This document shows, one piece after another, positions 60,320 through 64,000 of a stretch of 64,000 nt of DNA. How positions within the stretch are numbered: the first letter of the stretch is position 1; each line of letters opens with the position of its first letter. Location: NCBI RefSeq assembly GCF_016890225.1, contig NZ_JAFELM010000018.1, forward strand, positions 1 to 64,000, in the 5' to 3' direction. Below the pieces are notes generated by a model. The model had not been told where the DNA came from and ran no database searches. It saw nothing but the letters and a program-made list of their open reading frames with translations. Made by a program: the position numbers and the translations under genes. Origin of the DNA: Bacillus suaedaesalsae. GTDB taxonomy: Bacteria > Bacillota > Bacilli > Bacillales > SA4.

Positions 60320-61411
60320 ATGAAAAATATTCCAGAAACATCACTTGTTTCAAGCTTTTTAGTTTTCTATTTAGTTCACTCTATGCAAATTGGAGTTGGA
60401 ATATTAGGATTTCAACGGATTGTTGCTAAAACCTCAGGTAATGATGCGTGGATTGCGATACTAGTTGCAGGCATTGGAATTCATGTGTTGATTTGGATGA
60501 TATATAAAATTTTTGCCACTCAGCATGGCGATATTACCGATGTACATCGCGCTATTTTTGGTAAGTGGATTGGAGGGGCACTATCCTCATTAATTATCAT
60601 TTATTGTATATTACTTGGTATTACCTTACTGAGAACATACATTGAAATCATCCAAGTTTGGGTTTTCCCAGAATTCAACGCAATGATATTTAGTGTTTTT
60701 TTCTTAGCGCTAGTTTTTTACATTATTAATGGTGGTTTTCGAGCGGTCACCGGAATTGCCTTCTTTGGAGTTGTGTTACCTTTCTATATCGTATTAGCTT
60801 TTCTTTTTCCAATTAAGTTTTCTTTTTTTCAAAACTTATTTCCTATTTTGGATCATTCTATAAAAGATATAGCAATGGCAGCAAAAGGCTCTACTTTAAG
60901 CTTTATAGGTTTTGAGATGCTTCTTATTTACTATCCATTTATCAAGGATGCAGGAAAGTCACAGAAATGGGCCCACATGGGGAATGTGTTAACTATATTA
61001 TTATATTTAATTGCTATGATAGTAAGCATTGGTTTCTTTTCACAAGAACAACTTGAACGGAACATTTGGGCAACCATTTCGATGTTGAAAATAGCAGAAC
61101 TTCCTTTCGTTGAACGTATTGAATATATAGCGATTTCGTCTTGGATTTTAATTATCTTACCCAATATATGTATTGCATTATGGGGGGCAAGCAGAGTTGC
61201 GAAAAGGGTGTTCAATAAGAGACAACGTGTGTTTTTACTTCTCTTTTTAGCAATTACTGCTCTTTTGACTACCTATATTGATACAAGAACACAAATAGAT
61301 ATGCTAAATAATATAACTGCTCAAATTGGATTTTATTTTATCTATGGATATATTCCTTTTCTATTTGTTATCAGTATCATTCGTTCAAAATGGAAGGAGA
61401 AAAAAGCATGA
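60320..61411 (+). CDS. GerB-family spore germinant receptor subunit B
   Basis: 363 aa from the ATG at 60320 (GGGGAG upstream, long spacing); a TTG at 60308 is possible but overlaps the site. Ten hydrophobic helices, with SSFLVFYLVHSMQIGVGILG at the start, are typical of the amino-acid permease-like B subunit that binds germinant. KGSTLSFIGFEMLLIYYPFI near 195-215 is a family landmark. It overlaps the C-subunit gene by 4 bp (ATGA). Confidence 0.93.
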   Translation: MKNIPETSLVSSFLVFYLVHSMQIGVGILGFQRIVAKTSGNDAWIAILVAGIGIHVLIWMIYKIFATQHGDITDVHRAIFGKWIGGALSSLIIIYCILLGITLLRTYIEIIQVWVFPEFNAMIFSVFFLALVFYIINGGFRAVTGIAFFGVVLPFYIVLAFLFPIKFSFFQNLFPILDHSIKDIAMAAKGSTLSFIGFEMLLIYYPFIKDAGKSQKWAHMGNVLTILLYLIAMIVSIGFFSQEQLERNIWATISMLKIAELPFVERIEYIAISSWILIILPNICIALWGASRVAKRVFNKRQRVFLLLFLAITALLTTYIDTRTQIDMLNNITAQIGFYFIYGYIPFLFVISIIRSKWKEKKA

Positions 61412-62475
61412 GAAAATGCCTCATAGTATGCTCTATATTTCTATTCATGCTTGCTGGATGTGTACAGCCTAAAGTCATTGATGATATTAACATTATGTCA
61501 GCAGTAGGCTATGACTCCCACAAAGGAGATAAAGTGAAGGGAACAATTGTGATTCCAGTTTATAAAACAGACAAAAGTATATCAAATGAGCAATTTACTG
61601 CAATTGCTACTCAAAGTAAAGCAATAAATAGAAAGGCGCAACAAAAGTCAGCAGATCCTTTAGAAAATGGTAGTATTGAAGTCGTGCTTTTTGGAAAGGA
61701 ACTTGCTGAAAAAGGAGTTATTGAGATCATAGATACTCTTGAACGTGATGCGAAAATTGGATCGCACTTATTGGTAGCTGTTTCAGAGGGGAAAGCCTCA
61801 TCTATTCTTAATAAACGTCTAGGCAACCGAGGAACAGGAACGTACCTTAACACATTGTTAAGACATAATATGAAAACTAGAGAGTTGCCCCGCAATAATT
61901 TGCACCTCTTTTTGTTTTCTTACTATTCCAGGGTAAAAGATCCATTTATGCCTTATATTGAGCTTGAGGAAGATGATAAAGTAAATGTAAAAGGTGTCGC
62001 TTTGTTTAAGGACGATAAGGTTGTATCTTATTTAGAAGAGGAAAAGATGTTCTTTTTTAAAGCGTTAATGGAGAATTTTAGAAATGGTTCTTATACGTTT
62101 AGGGTAGAAGATAATTTTGTTACTCTTTTTAGTTTAACACTCAATCGAGACTATAAAATTAAAAACGCGATGACCAATCCAGAAATAAATATAAAAATTA
62201 ATCTTGAAGCACACATACGTGAGTTTTCGGGGGATAAGCTTGACCCTAAAATGATAAAGAAAATTGAAAAACGATTCAGCAAGATAGTTGAGAAAAGTTG
62301 TGAAGAAATGCTGTATGACTTTATCGAGCAAGAGATTGATCCCGTGGGTATTGGATTACTTGCTAAAACGCAAACAAGAAAATTTGATTATAAAAAATGG
62401 GAAGAAGCTTACCCTAAGTCAAAAGTTAATATTACTTCAGAGGTATATGTAAGTGAGACCGGTATTGTAGAATAA
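61408..62475 (+). CDS. Ger(x)C-family germinant receptor lipoprotein
   Basis: 355 aa from the ATG at 61408, which follows GGAAGGAG; the longer frame from 61390 contains that site. A signal peptide with lipobox LAGC puts the lipid Cys at about residue 18. The family pattern follows: PKVIDDINIMSAVGYDSHKG, DTLERDAKIGSHLLVAVSEG, and a C-terminal segment with EEMLYDFIEQEIDPVGIGLL. The C subunit is anchored on the outer face of the spore inner membrane. It completes the A-B-C operon. Confidence 0.93.
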   Translation: MRKCLIVCSIFLFMLAGCVQPKVIDDINIMSAVGYDSHKGDKVKGTIVIPVYKTDKSISNEQFTAIATQSKAINRKAQQKSADPLENGSIEVVLFGKELAEKGVIEIIDTLERDAKIGSHLLVAVSEGKASSILNKRLGNRGTGTYLNTLLRHNMKTRELPRNNLHLFLFSYYSRVKDPFMPYIELEEDDKVNVKGVALFKDDKVVSYLEEEKMFFFKALMENFRNGSYTFRVEDNFVTLFSLTLNRDYKIKNAMTNPEINIKINLEAHIREFSGDKLDPKMIKKIEKRFSKIVEKSCEEMLYDFIEQEIDPVGIGLLAKTQTRKFDYKKWEEAYPKSKVNITSEVYVSETGIVE

Positions 62476-62544
62476 TAAGTTGATATTAAGAGGATGTTAG
62501 GAATATACATGATGTAAATGTTTGGAGAGAAGGAGTGGGTTTCT

Positions 62545-63495
62545 TTGAAGAAAGTATTGCTTTTTTCCGACCCGGGTATTGATGATTCATTAGCCATTAT
62601 GTATGCTCTGTTACATCCTCAAATTCAGTTAGTTGGTGTTGTCACAGGTTATGGAAATGTTACAAAGGAACAAGCTACACAAAATGCTGCTTACTTATTT
62701 GACTTAGCTAATGTGAAGAATATCCCGATTATAGGCGGTGCACAAGGGCCGTTGTCTGGAGAAATTGTGCCTTTTTATCCCGAGATTCATGGACAGGAAG
62801 GATTAGGTCCGATCCAGCCGCCAGAAGAATATAAAGTCAATTTATTAAATTTTGATGAAGTCTATCAAATTATTGACGAATATGAGAATGAACTTATTAT
62901 TGCTTCAGTCGGTAGACTTACAGATTTAGCAGTTGCCTTTATTTTAGGTGGTGATTATATGAGTAAGGTGAAGGCGATCTATACAATGGGGGGAGCATTT
63001 CTAGTACCAGGAAATGTTACAGCTGTTGCGGAAGCAAATTTCCATGGAGATCCGATTGCTGCTGATTTTGTTGTTGAGAAGGCACGCAATTTAACAATTT
63101 TACCATTAAACGTTACAAATAAAGCCATCATGACTCCTGAGATGGCAGATTATTTAGATGAAAGTAATCATACGCCTTTTAAAAAGCTGATTAAACCGAT
63201 TTTTGAGTATTACTATGAGGCGTATAAGAAGAACGTTCCTGGTATACCTGGAACACCTTTACATGATGTCGTAACATTCAGTGCAATTGTGAATCCAACT
63301 TTCTTTAAGTATTTAAAACGTAGAGTAAGAGTCGTAACGTCTGGGCAGGTGGCTGGGCAAAGTATTGCTGATTTTAGGGTGAAGCCAGACCCGGAACCAG
63401 AAGAAACACAAGACCAAATTGCGATAGAAATGGATTATAAAGCCTTTATTAACGATTTTTTATCAATTATGACACGTGAAAACTCCATAACTTAG
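62545..63495 (+). CDS. Nucleoside hydrolase
   Basis: 316 aa from TTG 62545 with GAAGGAGTGG upstream; the ATG at 62518 has no site. The N-terminal Asp cluster DPGIDDSLAIMYALLHP is the calcium-binding active site. Other family parts are VTGYGNVTKEQATQNAAYLF, the MGGAFLVPGNVTAVAEANF motif near 158-176 with Asn/Glu ligands, and a closing His in PLHDVVTFSAI near 240. It hydrolyses ribonucleosides to base and ribose for salvage. A purine permease is encoded at 45.4 kb, but not nearby. The gerABC operon lies just upstream, where nucleoside breakdown could modulate inosine germination; this is inference. Confidence 0.92.
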   Translation: MKKVLLFSDPGIDDSLAIMYALLHPQIQLVGVVTGYGNVTKEQATQNAAYLFDLANVKNIPIIGGAQGPLSGEIVPFYPEIHGQEGLGPIQPPEEYKVNLLNFDEVYQIIDEYENELIIASVGRLTDLAVAFILGGDYMSKVKAIYTMGGAFLVPGNVTAVAEANFHGDPIAADFVVEKARNLTILPLNVTNKAIMTPEMADYLDESNHTPFKKLIKPIFEYYYEAYKKNVPGIPGTPLHDVVTFSAIVNPTFFKYLKRRVRVVTSGQVAGQSIADFRVKPDPEPEETQDQIAIEMDYKAFINDFLSIMTRENSIT

Positions 63496-63608
63496 GATAA
63501 CCAATTAGGATTTGGATAGACCGGAAAGACTTACCTACACTATTTTAGTATAAAGTATGATATTTTATTACTATCACTAGATTCGGGTACTAAAAAGGTG
63601 GTTAAAGA

Positions 63609-64000
63609 ATGAAAATTGTAACAGCGTCAACTCCGGAACAAGAAAATTTTATCCAAGAACTAGTAAATTATATGTATACAGAAGTTTTTCCTTATTATTT
63701 CTCAGATTCGTATATTAAAGAATTAGAAGAATTGAACGTATTGAAACCTACAAGTGATGATTTATACAATGGAACATTAAAAGAAGCGTTTCAACTCATT
63801 TCTGGTATGCAGGCACTAATATGTGTGATTGAATCGGTGAGAACAGAGGAAGTAACAGATTATCACCGTGAAATCTTTGATAAAAATATTATGATATTAA
63901 AAGAGTACGGCTACAAATTCCCATTTTCGATTGATCATTTCAGTACTCTCAGACAAGAGCCGATTAGTAGTTATTTAAGACCTACAAGTAGTTATTTAAT
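63609..64000 (+). CDS. YhcU-like (DUF5365) protein, cut by window edge
   Basis: The ATG at 63609 has AAAAGGTGG upstream. The frame runs without a stop to the window end: MKIVTASTPEQENFIQELVN, DLYNGTLKEAFQLISGMQAL, ILKEYGYKFPFSIDHFSTLR. This matches the short YhcU-type proteins of Bacillus, about 130 aa, of unknown function. About 130 codons are present, so only the last few residues and the stop should be missing. Confidence 0.75.
   Translation, partial: MKIVTASTPEQENFIQELVNYMYTEVFPYYFSDSYIKELEELNVLKPTSDDLYNGTLKEAFQLISGMQALICVIESVRTEEVTDYHREIFDKNIMILKEYGYKFPFSIDHFSTLRQEPISSYLRPTSSYL

Overview
This is a low-GC Firmicute chromosome segment, almost certainly from a spore-forming member of the Bacillaceae. 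The evidence is a trnD-like tRNA run, strong AGGAGG ribosome sites, frequent TTG/GTG starts, and many spore genes (prkA, yhbH, a gerA-type operon, GerPA/GerPF-like, CotF-like). The run queG-yhbB-trmL-prkA-yhbH matches the gene order I recall from Bacillus subtilis. I cannot name the species.

Layout. 1-1.3 kb: end of a tRNA operon (fMet tail, Asp, Phe, Thr, Tyr, Trp, His, Gly, Cys, Leu, Gly), followed by a frameshifted gene remnant and an 18-bp copy of the tRNA-Leu 3' end that looks like an integration scar or a lost second tRNA-Leu. 1.9-3.3 kb: ECF sigma/anti-sigma pair. 4.1-11 kb: queG, a peptidoglycan-type amidase, trmL, prkA and yhbH, with possible sigma-E promoters before prkA and yhbH. 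11-17.6 kb: DUF3231, HAD phosphatase, DoxX plus long-form HPF, nitroreductase, MMPL transporter and an unknown 121-aa gene. 17.6-23.7 kb: an oxygen-response block with a ba3-type oxidase and two tiny membrane genes missed by length cut-offs, a methyl-accepting chemotaxis protein, a DUF2249/TusA-like protein and an Fe-S Fnr regulator. Three perfect TGTGA-N6-TCACA boxes lie here, each centred 41.5 bp upstream of an inferred start site.

24-38.5 kb: hydrolase, CNNM/CBS transporter, long-form speD, CAP-domain lipoprotein with a possible RBS-masking hairpin, double-domain M24 peptidase, GerP-like protein, penicillin acylase homologue with a cre site, YpzG-like protein, diguanylate cyclase, KinB-like kinase, fatty-acid-hydroxylase-family protein and proC. 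38.6-47.8 kb: small lipoprotein, a degenerate dihydroorotate-dehydrogenase-like domain fused to a duplicated membrane module, an RND pump, an M29 aminopeptidase, a purine permease and a TerC-family gene under a yybP-ykoY manganese riboswitch. 47.8-49.3 kb: mobile-DNA scar with a 430-bp non-coding element bounded by inverted repeats, an internally deleted IS1182-type transposase and two GC-rich palindromic units.

49.4-64 kb: RlmI-like methyltransferase, CotF-like coat protein, membrane-anchored HtrA-like protease, RluA-family synthase overlapping a TSUP exporter, SurA-N-like protein and small lipoprotein. Next comes a tight operon of GAF/HD-GYP phosphodiesterase, DUF3307 protein and a class III nucleotide cyclase with START-like and zinc-ribbon regions. 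The window ends with a gerA/gerB/gerC-type operon, a nucleoside hydrolase and an edge-truncated YhcU-like gene.

The parts most worth following up are the Fnr block, the HD-GYP/DUF3307/cyclase operon, the DHODH-like membrane fusion, and an 18-bp near-palindromic operator present in two distant places. Family names were assigned by reading motifs, not by database search.
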